From the NCBI RefSeq assembly GCF_029227915.1, contig NC_079883.1:8308001-8372000 (forward strand): a DNA stretch of 64,000 bases, written 5' to 3'. Positions 7,154 to 22,837 of this stretch are shown here, piece after piece. This DNA is from Hydractinia symbiolongicarpus. Taxonomy: Eukaryota; Cnidaria; Hydrozoa; Anthoathecata; Hydractiniidae. Made by a program: the position numbers and the translations under genes. Numbering within the stretch: the first letter of the stretch is position 1; every line of letters begins with the position of its first letter. Below the pieces are notes generated by a model that had not been told where the DNA came from, did not search any database, and saw only the letters and a list, made by a program, of their open reading frames with translations.

Positions 7154-7342
7154 GAGTTGGAACTGCACCGTAGCATGAGGGTACCCTTCAAAGTTTGTTA
7201 ATGCTTGTGGCTTGAGTGTGTTATAAACTGCCGTGTCGCGGGGCATAGGCTGTATTCTCCCCCAGTGTACGCGTTTTGTTCCCGCCGTAGACTATGCAGA
7301 GTGCCGTCGGAAAGAGGACTGCTATTATTCTTTTATTGCTTA

Positions 7343-7530
7343 TGTGGGCCGCCATCGGTAATAGTGCAACACCAAGGCAACCCGTGGTCACGGCGTGAAT
7401 GAATCCACCTCCATGACCCAAGGCCAAAAATCAGATTAATATACTGACCATTCAGAGAATGGCCTACCAGATATTAAACTGATAAGAACAGATACTACAC
7501 TTGATCTTAGCCATTAGGCCGAGAAGCGAT
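7343..7530 (-). ncRNA. U2: U2 snRNA (unit 2)
   Basis: Starts ATCGCTTCTCGG at 7530; reads like the first copy. PSE-like element at 7571-7584. Confidence 0.95.
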
Positions 7531-7852
7531 AAAGAACAAGCGTTGCCATGATAGGCATCGTCCACACACCGTAACTGCTTGTGGAGCATGTCACGTTACT
7601 GTAAAGCTTACAACTGTCACCGCGTACGGATGGACGGCGACATAGTAAAAATCACGGCTGTTGATTTAGCCGTAGGATGGAGAGCGACTGTAGCGAGTGG
7701 ATGGTAACTTACATGAATGCTAACAAAGGCGACGATACTAAGTGCGTGATATTACTTTCCAATATGTCTGCGTACATTCCGTTTATCAACGCATTACGCC
7801 AGAACGTGCGCGCGCGTTACACAGTAGACCATGCAGCCGAAATGCGACAGTG

Positions 7853-7925
7853 CGACCCTGCCAGGAGTCGAACCTGGAATCCCCTGATTCGTAGTCAGAT
7901 GCCTTATCCATTGGGCCACAGGGCC
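7853..7925 (-). tRNA. tRNA-Arg(ACG): tRNA-Arg(ACG) (unit 2)
   Basis: Same 73-nt cloverleaf as 1999-2071, anticodon ACG. Confidence 0.96.
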
Positions 7926-8504
7926 ATGCTTATGACTTCGCCCCATCGTCATTTTGGCTTGCGCATTCGTTTTACTTACGACAGAATTCTTCGTGTTTGT
8001 AGCCATGAAAGAAAGGGACTTCTGTGAGTGAATTTTTTTACTGTGGTCTAATAAAAAAGTCGAAACGCAGTGCCCAATATATGAATTGCTCCTAATAGCC
8101 GGAAACAGGCCGTGTCGATGATGTAGGCCGACATACGCAACGCAAACCAAAGAACGCTTTATGAAAATCCTAACACGAGCGCGGAAGAAGCCCAAATTAA
8201 CAGACTAGATGTAATGCTGAAGACCTCAAACTCCAGCAGCTTCTCTTGCAGACTATTGCGTCGTACTACAAATAAAAATTAACATGCTTTCGCATAGTCG
8301 CGGCACCCAAAACGGACATTATACGATGTACAGAAACACACATTTCTGTTTTCGCGCCAAATCAATTCCCGGGAGTGGTACTTTTACGTCCGCATACTTC
8401 GCACCGTCTTAAATTATATCTCATTTACACGGTAATGTTTAGTATACTTCTACTGTGATAACAAGCATCGTTTATCGTTGGATTGTTGTAAGAAAACATT
8501 AAAA

Positions 8505-9056
8505 ATGAGTGAAGCAGCTTCTCCAAAGAAAATCGCACCCAAGAAGAAACCTGCTGCAAAGAAGACAGCTGATCACCCTAAATATGTGGACATGATCAAG
8601 GCTGCTATCGCTACCCTAAAGGAACGCGGTGGTTCATCTCGCCAAGCTATTACAAAATATATTCATGCAAATTACAAAGTTGCTGAAAACTCAGATCATC
8701 ATCTGAAAATGGCTCTTAAACGAGGAGTAACATCAGGCGATTTGATTCAAACTAAAGGCACTGGTGCTTCTGGATCATTCAAGCTAGGTCAGGTAAAAAA
8801 AGAAAAACCTAAGAAAAAGGCCGCAGCAAAAAAGCCAACGGCAAAGAAGCCTACTGCAAAGAAAAGTACACCAAAAAAGAAGCCAGCAAAGAAGAGCACG
8901 CCAAAGAAAGCAGCAAAGAAGCCTGCCACAAAGAAAGCCTCGGCTAAGAAACCAGCAGCTAAGAAACCCACAAAGAAGCCTGTTGCTAAAAAACCTGCAG
9001 CAAAGAAGGTCAAAAAGACTCCCAAAAAGGCAGCAAAGAAGACCGCAAAAAAATAA
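8505..9056 (+). CDS. H1: Linker histone H1 (unit 2)
   Basis: 183 aa, identical to the first copy; upstream in-frame ATG at 8478 not used. Stem-loop at 9089-9104. Confidence 0.96.
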   Translation: MSEAASPKKIAPKKKPAAKKTADHPKYVDMIKAAIATLKERGGSSRQAITKYIHANYKVAENSDHHLKMALKRGVTSGDLIQTKGTGASGSFKLGQVKKEKPKKKAAAKKPTAKKPTAKKSTPKKKPAKKSTPKKAAKKPATKKASAKKPAAKKPTKKPVAKKPAAKKVKKTPKKAAKKTAKK

Positions 9057-9417
9057 TTTGTGTGTATCTGGCTATTACATTAACAAACGGCTATTTTTAT
9101 AGCCACACATTTACAAAAAAACATTATCTTGGTACAAAGTTAAACTTGTTTAAGTCACTTAAACAGTTAAAAAAGAGTAAATTTAAGATTAGATTCCCTA
9201 AGTTTAAGTATTTTCGTTTTTAAATTTCTTATTTTCTTGCTTTTACTTTTCTTGCCCTTCATATTTTTAACATTGTCAAACTTTATGTAGCATAAAATTT
9301 TTATGTAGCATAAAATTTAAACAGAAAGCAGGACAAAGTTTGATATAAAAAGCTAGCCGTAATATTTTTTATGGATGTGTGGCTATAAAAATAGCCGTTT
9401 TTTGTTTGGTAAGATGC

Positions 9418-9831
<414 letters not shown>

Positions 9832-10309
9832 TTAAGAAGTCGATGTAGTACGGATACACAAGACGGTCTAAAATGCACTATCGCGCCAAAGTTTTATTTC
9901 TCATATTGATTGACAGCTAAGGTTCAAAACAAACCATTTGATTGGTGCTAAGAAAGTAATTTCTGATTGGCTGCATAATGACATTACGCTCATTACTTTA
10001 ACATTTTTATAAAATCTGTGTTTTTTGGCTACGGGAAAACGGCTGTATCTTCTGATACACAAAAGCTTTTGACTTTTTTTTTTTTTAGTAAGTAGCAGAA
10101 GGTTTGGCGAATTCCAACGATGCCAAATTTATTGCCTTACTGAAACATTAAGACCACGAATTTTTAAAAAAACTACAGTTTTACTTAAAAAAATGTACAA
10201 AATGTTCGGAACATTTTGTAATGACGCAACTCTATTGGTTAATTAGGGTGTTTCCACGAGCAGTAGGTAATTTTATGGCCTCTTTTTAAAGCTGTCTGAA
10301 TTCTGTTAA

Positions 10310-10666
<357 letters not shown>

Positions 10667-11126
10667 GCGTTGTCATTGCTCAACAAAAACGGCTATTTTT
10701 ATAGCCACAAATCTTTTAAAACATTACTTTGTGCACGCTTCCAAATTACACAATGTGTAAAGTCTTGTCACAGTTACATTTATTGCTATACGATACTATG
10801 TCATATATGACACAAAAAAAATTTAGAAATACTTTGTAGGGTTAATTTGCCTGGGAGTGTTTCCGTGAAAAGCTGGGTTAAGTTAAATGTAAGCAATAAC
10901 ATGGATCAATGTACTTGTCTTTTCTGCAAGTACAGCTAATAATACGTATGAAAAGTGAAGCTAATCCACACACACATGGGGAAGTATTTTAAATGTAGGC
11001 TAGTGTTCTTAAGCACATTATTTAGAAGTTTTATTAACTTCGGTTAACTTGTAGTGACGCCAAGTAAATGTTTTTTTAAAGATGTGTGGTCTTAAAAAAG
11101 ACCGTTTGTGTTTGGTAGACGTTGGT

Positions 11127-11531
11127 TTACTTGCTGCTTGTGTATTTTGTGACGGCTTTTGTTCCTTCACTGACTGCGTGTTTTGCAAGTTCTCCAGGCA
11201 AGAGAAGACGTACTGCGGTTTGAATTTCACGAGAAGAGATGGTCGACTTTTTGTTTTGAAGAGCCAAACGCGAAGCTTCGGAAGCAATGCGCTCAAAGAT
11301 GTCGTTGACAAATGAGTTCATGATGCTCATAGCTTTGCTTGAAACTCCGACATCTGGGTGAACTTGTTTCAAAACATTGTAGATGTAAATAGCATAACTT
11401 TCCTTTCTCTTTCTCTTGCGTTTCTTTTCACCAGTTCCACCAATCTTTCCTCCTTTTTTGCCGGCTCTTTTTTCACCTTTCTTGGCTACTTTAGGTGCCT
11501 GTTTTCCTCCTTTAGCTGCTGCGTCAGACAT
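11127..11531 (-). CDS. H2B: Histone H2B (unit 2, first intact copy)
   Basis: Core histone H2B, 134 aa, intronless. The basic N-tail (residues 1-45) ends in [10 protein letters not shown]. The histone fold runs from [15 protein letters not shown] to about residue 110, and the C-terminal helix [24 protein letters not shown] carries the conserved ubiquitylatable Lys (K125 counting Met). Departures from the common animal sequence include N for K at 52, V for T at 61 and LQ for HY at 91-92. It forms the dimer with H2A, shares a 284-bp promoter with the next H2A, and converges on H4. The stem-loop at 11088-11103 has the GGTCTT/AAGACC stem. Confidence 0.98.
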   Translation of the reverse strand: MSDAAAKGGKQAPKVAKKGEKRAGKKGGKIGGTGEKKRKRKRKESYAIYIYNVLKQVHPDVGVSSKAMSIMNSFVNDIFERIASEASRLALQNKKSTISSREIQTAVRLLLPGELAKHAVSEGTKAVTKYTSSK

Positions 11532-11815
11532 GGTTAAAAATTTTTGCTACTTAACTTGTAAATAAGCATTAAACTGCAAGTCAAAACTTTTTGTTTATAA
11601 GTAAAAAAATCGGATCGAATTCGATCCGAAAACGCCGATACGCAATTTAATTGGTTAAAAAAAAAATCTTTTGTTTAATACTTAATTATGATTGGTTAAA
11701 AAAACATGATTTCGATCCTATTTTTATGATGAAAAAACGAGTAAAGTTTATTTCGTTAACACTTACGTTAAATATTCGTACGTTTTTGTATTAACTTACA
11801 AATCAAATCGCAGTT

Positions 11816-12196
11816 ATGTCTGGACGTGGAAAAGGTGGAAAAGCTAAGGCTAAAGCCAAGACAAGATCCTCAAGAGCTGGACTTCAATTTCCAGTCGGTA
11901 GAGTGCATAGATTCCTTCGTAGAGGGCACTATGCTAACCGAATTGGATCTGGAGCACCAGTTTACTTAGCAGCCGTCTTGGAATATTTATCTGCTGAGAT
12001 ATTGGAGTTGGCTGGTAACGCAGCAAGAGACAACAAAAAAGCTAGGATTATTCCAAGACATTTACAATTGGCTGTTCGTAATGATGAAGAATTAAACAAA
12101 CTTTTGAGCGGTGTAACCATTGCAGCTGGTGGTGTTTTGCCAAACATTCAAGCTGTCTTACTCCCAAAGAAGAACGACAAAGGACAGAAGAAGTAA
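11816..12196 (+). CDS. H2A: Histone H2A (unit 3)
   Basis: Intact, identical protein. Stem-loop at 12219-12234. Confidence 0.98.
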   Translation: MSGRGKGGKAKAKAKTRSSRAGLQFPVGRVHRFLRRGHYANRIGSGAPVYLAAVLEYLSAEILELAGNAARDNKKARIIPRHLQLAVRNDEELNKLLSGVTIAAGGVLPNIQAVLLPKKNDKGQKK

Positions 12197-12393
12197 ACCG
12201 CTACACTCAGAAAACAACGGCTATTTTTATAGCCACACATCTTTAAAAAAACATTGTTTTTTTCACAAAACTATAACCTTAAAGTCTAATAGATAATCCA
12301 TGCATACGCCTTGTCCTAAGTAACTCAAAGAAATTAAATAAAAAAATTTGATCACAACGTCAAAATAAATTGCACGTATTTGCACCTACTAAT

Positions 12394-12512
12394 GTCTACG
12401 GCCATACCACGATGAACACACCCGTTCTCGTCTGATCACGGAAGTTAAGCATCGTCGGGCCGGGATAGTACTTGGATGGGGGACCGCCTGGGAACTCCCG
12501 GTGTCGTAGGCT
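12394..12512 (+). rRNA. 5S rRNA: 5S rRNA (unit 3)
   Basis: 119 nt, same as the first copy by eye. Confidence 0.96.
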
Positions 12513-12841
12513 TTTCATTTTCATTTGCTGTGATATATTTCTTGTTATAACAATTAAGGAACGTGGCGGTTGTTGAAAGTGTTTCCTATGACATTTTCCT
12601 ACGACATTTTCAGGTGATAGTACGAGAAAAAAGAGCTTTCAAATGCATACAAACTCGATCTATTGCCGATCATCCAATAACCCTGACGGAATGGCAAATA
12701 AAATAAAATTCCGCCGCCTTCCGAGGACTTATATCGCAATCACGTTTCGTAACAGCCAAGCGAGGTTTTACCTTAGCGTTTAAGTCACCACCGACATTTG
12801 GCCGCGCAACTTTTCTAAGCTCATTCATTTTGACTTAAGGA

Positions 12842-13005
12842 GGGGGCGAGCGCGGACGCAGGCCCCCACTACCAGAAATTGTACGGTCGAGTTACTGACG
12901 TTTGCAGTAATCGCAGAGGTCAGCCCAAGCGTAGTGCAATGCAAGAGCCTCACTCTGGAAGAAAACCCTCATTGATCAGTCTTTACTTCCCCGTCAGGTA
13001 AGTAT
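12842..13005 (-). ncRNA. U1: U1 snRNA (unit 3)
   Basis: 5' end ATACTTACCTG at 13005; same as the first copy by eye. Confidence 0.95.
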
Positions 13006-13194
13006 GAGTTGGAACTGCACCGTAGCATGAGGGTACCCTTCAAAGTTTGTTAATGCTTGTGGCTTGAGTGTGTTATAAACTGCCGTGTCGCGGGGCATAG
13101 GCTGTATTCTCCCCCAGTGTACGCGTTTTGTTCCCGCCGTAGACTATGCAGAGTGCCGTCGGAAAGAGGACTGCTATTATTCTTTTATTGCTTA

Positions 13195-13382
13195 TGTGGG
13201 CCGCCATCGGTAATAGTGCAACACCAAGGCAACCCGTGGTCACGGCGTGAATGAATCCACCTCCATGACCCAAGGCCAAAAATCAGATTAATATACTGAC
13301 CATTCAGAGAATGGCCTACCAGATATTAAACTGATAAGAACAGATACTACACTTGATCTTAGCCATTAGGCCGAGAAGCGAT
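13195..13382 (-). ncRNA. U2: U2 snRNA (unit 3)
   Basis: 5' end at 13382; same as the first copy by eye. Confidence 0.95.
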
Positions 13383-13704
13383 AAAGAACAAGCGTTGCCA
13401 TGATAGGCATCGTCCACACACCGTAACTGCTTGTGGAGCATGTCACGTTACTGTAAAGCTTACAACTGTCACCGCGTACGGATGGACGGCGACATAGTAA
13501 AAATCACGGCTGTTGATTTAGCCGTAGGATGGAGAGCGACTGTAGCGAGTGGATGGTAACTTACATGAATGCTAACAAAGGCGACGATACTAAGTGCGTG
13601 ATATTACTTTCCAATATGTCTGCGTACATTCCGTTTATCAACGCATTACGCCAGAACGTGCGCGCGCGTTACACAGTAGACCATGCAGCCGAAATGCGAC
13701 AGTG

Positions 13705-13777
13705 CGACCCTGCCAGGAGTCGAACCTGGAATCCCCTGATTCGTAGTCAGATGCCTTATCCATTGGGCCACAGGGCC
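13705..13777 (-). tRNA. tRNA-Arg(ACG): tRNA-Arg(ACG) (unit 3)
   Basis: Same 73-nt tRNA, anticodon ACG. Confidence 0.96.
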
Positions 13778-14356
13778 ATGCTTATGACTTCGCCCCATCG
13801 TCATTTTGGCTTGCGCATTCGTTTTACTTACGACAGAATTCTTCGTGTTTGTAGCCATGAAAGAAAGGGACTTCTGTGAGTGAATTTTTTTACTGTGGTC
13901 TAATAAAAAAGTCGAAACGCAGTGCCCAATATATGAATTGCTCCTAATAGCCGGAAACAGGCCGTGTCGATGATGTAGGCCGACATACGCAACGCAAACC
14001 AAAGAACGCTTTATGAAAATCCTAACACGAGCGCGGAAGAAGCCCAAATTAACAGACTAGATGTAATGCTGAAGACCTCAAACTCCAGCAGCTTCTCTTG
14101 CAGACTATTGCGTCGTACTACAAATAAAAATTAACATGCTTTCGCATAGTCGCGGCACCCAAAACGGACATTATACGATGTACAGAAACACACATTTCTG
14201 TTTTCGCGCCAAATCAATTCCCGGGAGTGGTACTTTTACGTCCGCATACTTCGCACCGTCTTAAATTATATCTCATTTACACGGTAATGTTTAGTATACT
14301 TCTACTGTGATAACAAGCATCGTTTATCGTTGGATTGTTGTAAGAAAACATTAAAA

Positions 14357-14908
14357 ATGAGTGAAGCAGCTTCTCCAAAGAAAATCGCACCCAAGAAGAA
14401 ACCTGCTGCAAAGAAGACAGCTGATCACCCTAAATATGTGGACATGATCAAGGCTGCTATCGCTACCCTAAAGGAACGCGGTGGTTCATCTCGCCAAGCT
14501 ATTACAAAATATATTCATGCAAATTACAAAGTTGCTGAAAACTCAGATCATCATCTGAAAATGGCTCTTAAACGAGGAGTAACATCAGGCGATTTGATTC
14601 AAACTAAAGGCACTGGTGCTTCTGGATCATTCAAGCTAGGTCAGGTAAAAAAAGAAAAACCTAAGAAAAAGGCCGCAGCAAAAAAGCCAACGGCAAAGAA
14701 GCCTACTGCAAAGAAAAGTACACCAAAAAAGAAGCCAGCAAAGAAGAGCACGCCAAAGAAAGCAGCAAAGAAGCCTGCCACAAAGAAAGCCTCGGCTAAG
14801 AAACCAGCAGCTAAGAAACCCACAAAGAAGCCTGTTGCTAAAAAACCTGCAGCAAAGAAGGTCAAAAAGACTCCCAAAAAGGCAGCAAAGAAGACCGCAA
14901 AAAAATAA
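14357..14908 (+). CDS. H1: Linker histone H1 (unit 3)
   Basis: 183 aa, identical. Stem-loop at 14941-14956. Confidence 0.96.
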   Translation: MSEAASPKKIAPKKKPAAKKTADHPKYVDMIKAAIATLKERGGSSRQAITKYIHANYKVAENSDHHLKMALKRGVTSGDLIQTKGTGASGSFKLGQVKKEKPKKKAAAKKPTAKKPTAKKSTPKKKPAKKSTPKKAAKKPATKKASAKKPAAKKPTKKPVAKKPAAKKVKKTPKKAAKKTAKK

Positions 14909-15269
14909 TTTGTGTGTATCTGGCTATTACATTAACAAACGGCTATTTTTATAGCCACACATTTACAAAAAAACATTATCTTGGTACAAAGTTAAACTTG
15001 TTTAAGTCACTTAAACAGTTAAAAAAGAGTAAATTTAAGATTAGATTCCCTAAGTTTAAGTATTTTCGTTTTTAAATTTCTTATTTTCTTGCTTTTACTT
15101 TTCTTGCCCTTCATATTTTTAACATTGTCAAACTTTATGTAGCATAAAATTTTTATGTAGCATAAAATTTAAACAGAAAGCAGGACAAAGTTTGATATAA
15201 AAAGCTAGCCGTAATATTTTTTATGGATGTGTGGCTATAAAAATAGCCGTTTTTTGTTTGGTAAGATGC

Positions 15270-15683
<414 letters not shown>

Positions 15684-16161
15684 TTAAGAAGTCGATGTAG
15701 TACGGATACACAAGACGGTCTAAAATGCACTATCGCGCCAAAGTTTTATTTCTCATATTGATTGACAGCTAAGGTTCAAAACAAACCATTTGATTGGTGC
15801 TAAGAAAGTAATTTCTGATTGGCTGCATAATGACATTACGCTCATTACTTTAACATTTTTATAAAATCTGTGTTTTTTGGCTACGGGAAAACGGCTGTAT
15901 CTTCTGATACACAAAAGCTTTTGACTTTTTTTTTTTTTAGTAAGTAGCAGAAGGTTTGGCGAATTCCAACGATGCCAAATTTATTGCCTTACTGAAACAT
16001 TAAGACCACGAATTTTTAAAAAAACTACAGTTTTACTTAAAAAAATGTACAAAATGTTCGGAACATTTTGTAATGACGCAACTCTATTGGTTAATTAGGG
16101 TGTTTCCACGAGCAGTAGGTAATTTTATGGCCTCTTTTTAAAGCTGTCTGAATTCTGTTAA

Positions 16162-16518
<357 letters not shown>

Positions 16519-16978
16519 GCGTTGTCATTGCTCAACAAAAACGGCTATTTTTATAGCCACAAATCTTTTAAAACATTACTTTGTGCACGCTTCCAAATTA
16601 CACAATGTGTAAAGTCTTGTCACAGTTACATTTATTGCTATACGATACTATGTCATATATGACACAAAAAAAATTTAGAAATACTTTGTAGGGTTAATTT
16701 GCCTGGGAGTGTTTCCGTGAAAAGCTGGGTTAAGTTAAATGTAAGCAATAACATGGATCAATGTACTTGTCTTTTCTGCAAGTACAGCTAATAATACGTA
16801 TGAAAAGTGAAGCTAATCCACACACACATGGGGAAGTATTTTAAATGTAGGCTAGTGTTCTTAAGCACATTATTTAGAAGTTTTATTAACTTCGGTTAAC
16901 TTGTAGTGACGCCAAGTAAATGTTTTTTTAAAGATGTGTGGTCTTAAAAAAGACCGTTTGTGTTTGGTAGACGTTGGT

Positions 16979-17383
16979 TTACTTGCTGCTTGTGTATTTT
17001 GTGACGGCTTTTGTTCCTTCACTGACTGCGTGTTTTGCAAGTTCTCCAGGCAAGAGAAGACGTACTGCGGTTTGAATTTCACGAGAAGAGATGGTCGACT
17101 TTTTGTTTTGAAGAGCCAAACGCGAAGCTTCGGAAGCAATGCGCTCAAAGATGTCGTTGACAAATGAGTTCATGATGCTCATAGCTTTGCTTGAAACTCC
17201 GACATCTGGGTGAACTTGTTTCAAAACATTGTAGATGTAAATAGCATAACTTTCCTTTCTCTTTCTCTTGCGTTTCTTTTCACCAGTTCCACCAATCTTT
17301 CCTCCTTTTTTGCCGGCTCTTTTTTCACCTTTCTTGGCTACTTTAGGTGCCTGTTTTCCTCCTTTAGCTGCTGCGTCAGACAT
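16979..17383 (-). CDS. H2B: Histone H2B (unit 3)
   Basis: Intact 134 aa. Stem-loop at 16940-16955. Confidence 0.98.
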   Translation of the reverse strand: MSDAAAKGGKQAPKVAKKGEKRAGKKGGKIGGTGEKKRKRKRKESYAIYIYNVLKQVHPDVGVSSKAMSIMNSFVNDIFERIASEASRLALQNKKSTISSREIQTAVRLLLPGELAKHAVSEGTKAVTKYTSSK

Positions 17384-17667
17384 GGTTAAAAATTTTTGCT
17401 ACTTAACTTGTAAATAAGCATTAAACTGCAAGTCAAAACTTTTTGTTTATAAGTAAAAAAATCGGATCGAATTCGATCCGAAAACGCCGATACGCAATTT
17501 AATTGGTTAAAAAAAAAATCTTTTGTTTAATACTTAATTATGATTGGTTAAAAAAACATGATTTCGATCCTATTTTTATGATGAAAAAACGAGTAAAGTT
17601 TATTTCGTTAACACTTACGTTAAATATTCGTACGTTTTTGTATTAACTTACAAATCAAATCGCAGTT

Positions 17668-18048
17668 ATGTCTGGACGTGGAAAAGGTGGAAAAGCTAAG
17701 GCTAAAGCCAAGACAAGATCCTCAAGAGCTGGACTTCAATTTCCAGTCGGTAGAGTGCATAGATTCCTTCGTAGAGGGCACTATGCTAACCGAATTGGAT
17801 CTGGAGCACCAGTTTACTTAGCAGCCGTCTTGGAATATTTATCTGCTGAGATATTGGAGTTGGCTGGTAACGCAGCAAGAGACAACAAAAAAGCTAGGAT
17901 TATTCCAAGACATTTACAATTGGCTGTTCGTAATGATGAAGAATTAAACAAACTTTTGAGCGGTGTAACCATTGCAGCTGGTGGTGTTTTGCCAAACATT
18001 CAAGCTGTCTTACTCCCAAAGAAGAACGACAAAGGACAGAAGAAGTAA
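17668..18048 (+). CDS. H2A: Histone H2A (unit 4)
   Basis: Intact, identical protein. Stem-loop at 18071-18086. First gene of the unit rich in homopolymer length differences. Confidence 0.98.
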   Translation: MSGRGKGGKAKAKAKTRSSRAGLQFPVGRVHRFLRRGHYANRIGSGAPVYLAAVLEYLSAEILELAGNAARDNKKARIIPRHLQLAVRNDEELNKLLSGVTIAAGGVLPNIQAVLLPKKNDKGQKK

Positions 18049-18245
18049 ACCGCTACACTCAGAAAACAACGGCTATTTTTATAGCCACACATCTTTAAAA
18101 AAACATTGTTTTTTTCACAAAACTATAACCTTAAAGTCTAATAGATAATCCATGCATACGCCTTGTCCTAAGTAACTCAAAGAAATTAAATAAAAAAATT
18201 TGATCACAACGTCAAAATAAATTGCACGTATTTGCACCTACTAAT

Positions 18246-18364
18246 GTCTACGGCCATACCACGATGAACACACCCGTTCTCGTCTGATCACGGAAGTTAA
18301 GCATCGTCGGGCCGGGATAGTACTTGGATGGGGGACCGCCTGGGAACTCCCGGTGTCGTAGGCT
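18246..18364 (+). rRNA. 5S rRNA: 5S rRNA (unit 4)
   Basis: 119 nt, unchanged. One extra A appears downstream in the spacer A-run near 18479-18485. Confidence 0.96.
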
Positions 18365-18694
18365 TTTCATTTTCATTTGCTGTGATATATTTCTTGTTAT
18401 AACAATTAAGGAACGTGGCGGTTGTTGAAAGTGTTTCCTATGACATTTTCCTACGACATTTTCAGGTGATAGTACGAGAAAAAAAGAGCTTTCAAATGCA
18501 TACAAACTCGATCTATTGCCGATCATCCAATAACCCTGACGGAATGGCAAATAAAATAAAATTCCGCCGCCTTCCGAGGACTTATATCGCAATCACGTTT
18601 CGTAACAGCCAAGCGAGGTTTTACCTTAGCGTTTAAGTCACCACCGACATTTGGCCGCGCAACTTTTCTAAGCTCATTCATTTTGACTTAAGGA

Positions 18695-18858
18695 GGGGGC
18701 GAGCGCGGACGCAGGCCCCCACTACCAGAAATTGTACGGTCGAGTTACTGACGTTTGCAGTAATCGCAGAGGTCAGCCCAAGCGTAGTGCAATGCAAGAG
18801 CCTCACTCTGGAAGAAAACCCTCATTGATCAGTCTTTACTTCCCCGTCAGGTAAGTAT
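18695..18858 (-). ncRNA. U1: U1 snRNA (unit 4)
   Basis: 5' end ATACTTACCTG at 18858; same as the first copy by eye. Confidence 0.95.
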
Positions 18859-19047
18859 GAGTTGGAACTGCACCGTAGCATGAGGGTACCCTTCAAAGTT
18901 TGTTAATGCTTGTGGCTTGAGTGTGTTATAAACTGCCGTGTCGCGGGGCATAGGCTGTATTCTCCCCCAGTGTACGCGTTTTGTTCCCGCCGTAGACTAT
19001 GCAGAGTGCCGTCGGAAAGAGGACTGCTATTATTCTTTTATTGCTTA

Positions 19048-19235
19048 TGTGGGCCGCCATCGGTAATAGTGCAACACCAAGGCAACCCGTGGTCACGGCG
19101 TGAATGAATCCACCTCCATGACCCAAGGCCAAAAATCAGATTAATATACTGACCATTCAGAGAATGGCCTACCAGATATTAAACTGATAAGAACAGATAC
19201 TACACTTGATCTTAGCCATTAGGCCGAGAAGCGAT
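19048..19235 (-). ncRNA. U2: U2 snRNA (unit 4)
   Basis: 5' end at 19235; same as the first copy by eye. Confidence 0.95.
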
Positions 19236-19557
19236 AAAGAACAAGCGTTGCCATGATAGGCATCGTCCACACACCGTAACTGCTTGTGGAGCATGTCACG
19301 TTACTGTAAAGCTTACAACTGTCACCGCGTACGGATGGACGGCGACATAGTAAAAATCACGGCTGTTGATTTAGCCGTAGGATGGAGAGCGACTGTAGCG
19401 AGTGGATGGTAACTTACATGAATGCTAACAAAGGCGACGATACTAAGTGCGTGATATTACTTTCCAATATGTCTGCGTACATTCCGTTTATCAACGCATT
19501 ACGCCAGAACGTGCGCGCGCGTTACACAGTAGACCATGCAGCCGAAATGCGACAGTG

Positions 19558-19631
19558 CGACCCCTGCCAGGAGTCGAACCTGGAATCCCCTGATTCGTAG
19601 TCAGATGCCTTATCCATTGGGCCACAGGGCC
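19558..19631 (-). tRNA. tRNA-Arg(ACG): tRNA-Arg(ACG) with 1-nt insertion in acceptor stem (unit 4)
   Basis: 74 nt rather than 73. The 3' acceptor strand reads CAGGGGTCG instead of CAGGGTCG (extra C on the plus strand at 19561-19564), which would bulge the acceptor stem. The rest of the cloverleaf is intact. Because it is a homopolymer length change within an error-prone unit, a consensus error is more likely than a real mutation. Confidence 0.85.
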
Positions 19632-20212
19632 ATGCTTATGACTTCGCCCCATCGTCATTTTGGCTTGCGCATTTCGTTTTACTTACGACAGAATTCTTCG
19701 TGTTTGTAGCCATGAAAGAAAGGGACTTCTGTGAGTGAATTTTTTTACTGTGGTCTAATAAAAAAGTCGAAACGCAGTGCCCAATATATGAATTGCTCCT
19801 AATAGCCGGAAACAGGCCGTGTCGATGATGTAGGCCGACATACGCAACGCAAACCAAAGAACGCTTTATGAAAATCCTAACACGAGCGCGGAAGAAGCCC
19901 AAATTAACAGACTAGATGTAATGCTGAAGACCTCAAACTCCAGCAGCTTCTCTTGCAGACTATTGCGTCGTACTACAAATAAAAATTAACATGCTTTCGC
20001 ATAGTCGCGGCACCCAAAACGGACATTATACGATGTACAGAAACACACATTTCTGTTTTCGCGCCCAAATCAATTCCCGGGAGTGGTACTTTTACGTCCG
20101 CATACTTCGCACCGTCTTAAATTATATCTCATTTACACGGTAATGTTTAGTATACTTCTACTGTGATAACAAGCATCGTTTATCGTTGGATTGTTGTAAG
20201 AAAACATTAAAA

Positions 20213-20764
20213 ATGAGTGAAGCAGCTTCTCCAAAGAAAATCGCACCCAAGAAGAAACCTGCTGCAAAGAAGACAGCTGATCACCCTAAATATGTGGACA
20301 TGATCAAGGCTGCTATCGCTACCCTAAAGGAACGCGGTGGTTCATCTCGCCAAGCTATTACAAAATATATTCATGCAAATTACAAAGTTGCTGAAAACTC
20401 AGATCATCATCTGAAAATGGCTCTTAAACGAGGAGTAACATCAGGCGATTTGATTCAAACTAAAGGCACTGGTGCTTCTGGATCATTCAAGCTAGGTCAG
20501 GTAAAAAAAGAAAAACCTAAGAAAAAGGCCGCAGCAAAAAAGCCAACGGCAAAGAAGCCTACTGCAAAGAAAAGTACACCAAAAAAGAAGCCAGCAAAGA
20601 AGAGCACGCCAAAGAAAGCAGCAAAGAAGCCTGCCACAAAGAAAGCCTCGGCTAAGAAACCAGCAGCTAAGAAACCCACAAAGAAGCCTGTTGCTAAAAA
20701 ACCTGCAGCAAAGAAGGTCAAAAAGACTCCCAAAAAGGCAGCAAAGAAGACCGCAAAAAAATAA
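20213..20764 (+). CDS. H1: Linker histone H1 (unit 4)
   Basis: 183 aa, identical. The upstream E2F-type site has an extra C (TTTCGCGCCCAAA near 20056-20068). Stem-loop at 20797-20812. Confidence 0.96.
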   Translation: MSEAASPKKIAPKKKPAAKKTADHPKYVDMIKAAIATLKERGGSSRQAITKYIHANYKVAENSDHHLKMALKRGVTSGDLIQTKGTGASGSFKLGQVKKEKPKKKAAAKKPTAKKPTAKKSTPKKKPAKKSTPKKAAKKPATKKASAKKPAAKKPTKKPVAKKPAAKKVKKTPKKAAKKTAKK

Positions 20765-21126
20765 TTTGTGTGTATCTGGCTATTACATTAACAAACGGCT
20801 ATTTTTATAGCCACACATTTACAAAAAAACATTATCTTGGTACAAAGTTAAACTTGTTTAAGTCACTTAAACAGTTAAAAAAGAGTAAATTTAAGATTAG
20901 ATTCCCTAAGTTTAAGTATTTTCGTTTTTAAATTTCTTATTTTCTTGCTTTTACTTTTCTTGCCCTTCATATTTTTAACATTGTCAAACTTTATGTAGCA
21001 TAAAATTTTTATGTAGCATAAAATTTTAAACAGAAAGCAGGACAAAGTTTGATATAAAAAGCTAGCCGTAATATTTTTTATGGATGTGTGGCTATAAAAA
21101 TAGCCGTTTTTTGTTTGGTAAGATGC

Positions 21127-21540
<414 letters not shown>

Positions 21541-22020
21541 TTAAGAAGTCGATGTAGTACGGATACACAAGACGGTCTAAAATGCACTATCGCGCCAAAG
21601 TTTTATTTCTCATATTGATTGACAGCTAAGGTTCAAAACAAACCATTTGATTGGTGCTAAGAAAGTAATTTCTGATTGGCTGCATAATGACATTACGCTC
21701 ATTACTTTAACATTTTTATAAAATCTGTGTTTTTTGGCTACGGGAAAACGGCTGTATCTTCTGATACACAAAAGCTTTTGACTTTTTTTTTTTTTTAGTA
21801 AGTAGCAGAAGGTTTGGCGAATTCCAACGATGCCAAATTTATTGCCTTACTGAAACATTAAGACCACGAATTTTTAAAAAAACTACAGTTTTACTTAAAA
21901 AAAATGTACAAAATGTTCGGAACATTTTGTAATGACGCAACTCTATTGGTTAATTAGGGTGTTTCCACGAGCAGTAGGTAATTTTATGGCCTCTTTTTAA
22001 AGCTGTCTGAATTCTGTTAA

Positions 22021-22377
<357 letters not shown>

Positions 22378-22837
22378 GCGTTGTCATTGCTCAACAAAAA
22401 CGGCTATTTTTATAGCCACAAATCTTTTAAAACATTACTTTGTGCACGCTTCCAAATTACACAATGTGTAAAGTCTTGTCACAGTTACATTTATTGCTAT
22501 ACGATACTATGTCATATATGACACAAAAAAAATTTAGAAATACTTTGTAGGGTTAATTTGCCTGGGAGTGTTTCCGTGAAAAGCTGGGTTAAGTTAAATG
22601 TAAGCAATAACATGGATCAATGTACTTGTCTTTTCTGCAAGTACAGCTAATAATACGTATGAAAAGTGAAGCTAATCCACACACACATGGGGAAGTATTT
22701 TAAATGTAGGCTAGTGTTCTTAAGCACATTATTTAGAAGTTTTATTAACTTCGGTTAACTTGTAGTGACGCCAAGTAAATGTTTTTTTAAAGATGTGTGG
22801 TCTTAAAAAAGACCGTTTGTGTTTGGTAGACGTTGGT

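Noticed and set aside
11018-11311. 97-codon frame overlapping H2B and its 3' stem-loop
   Set aside because: Out-of-frame shadow of H2B that crosses the processing hairpin.
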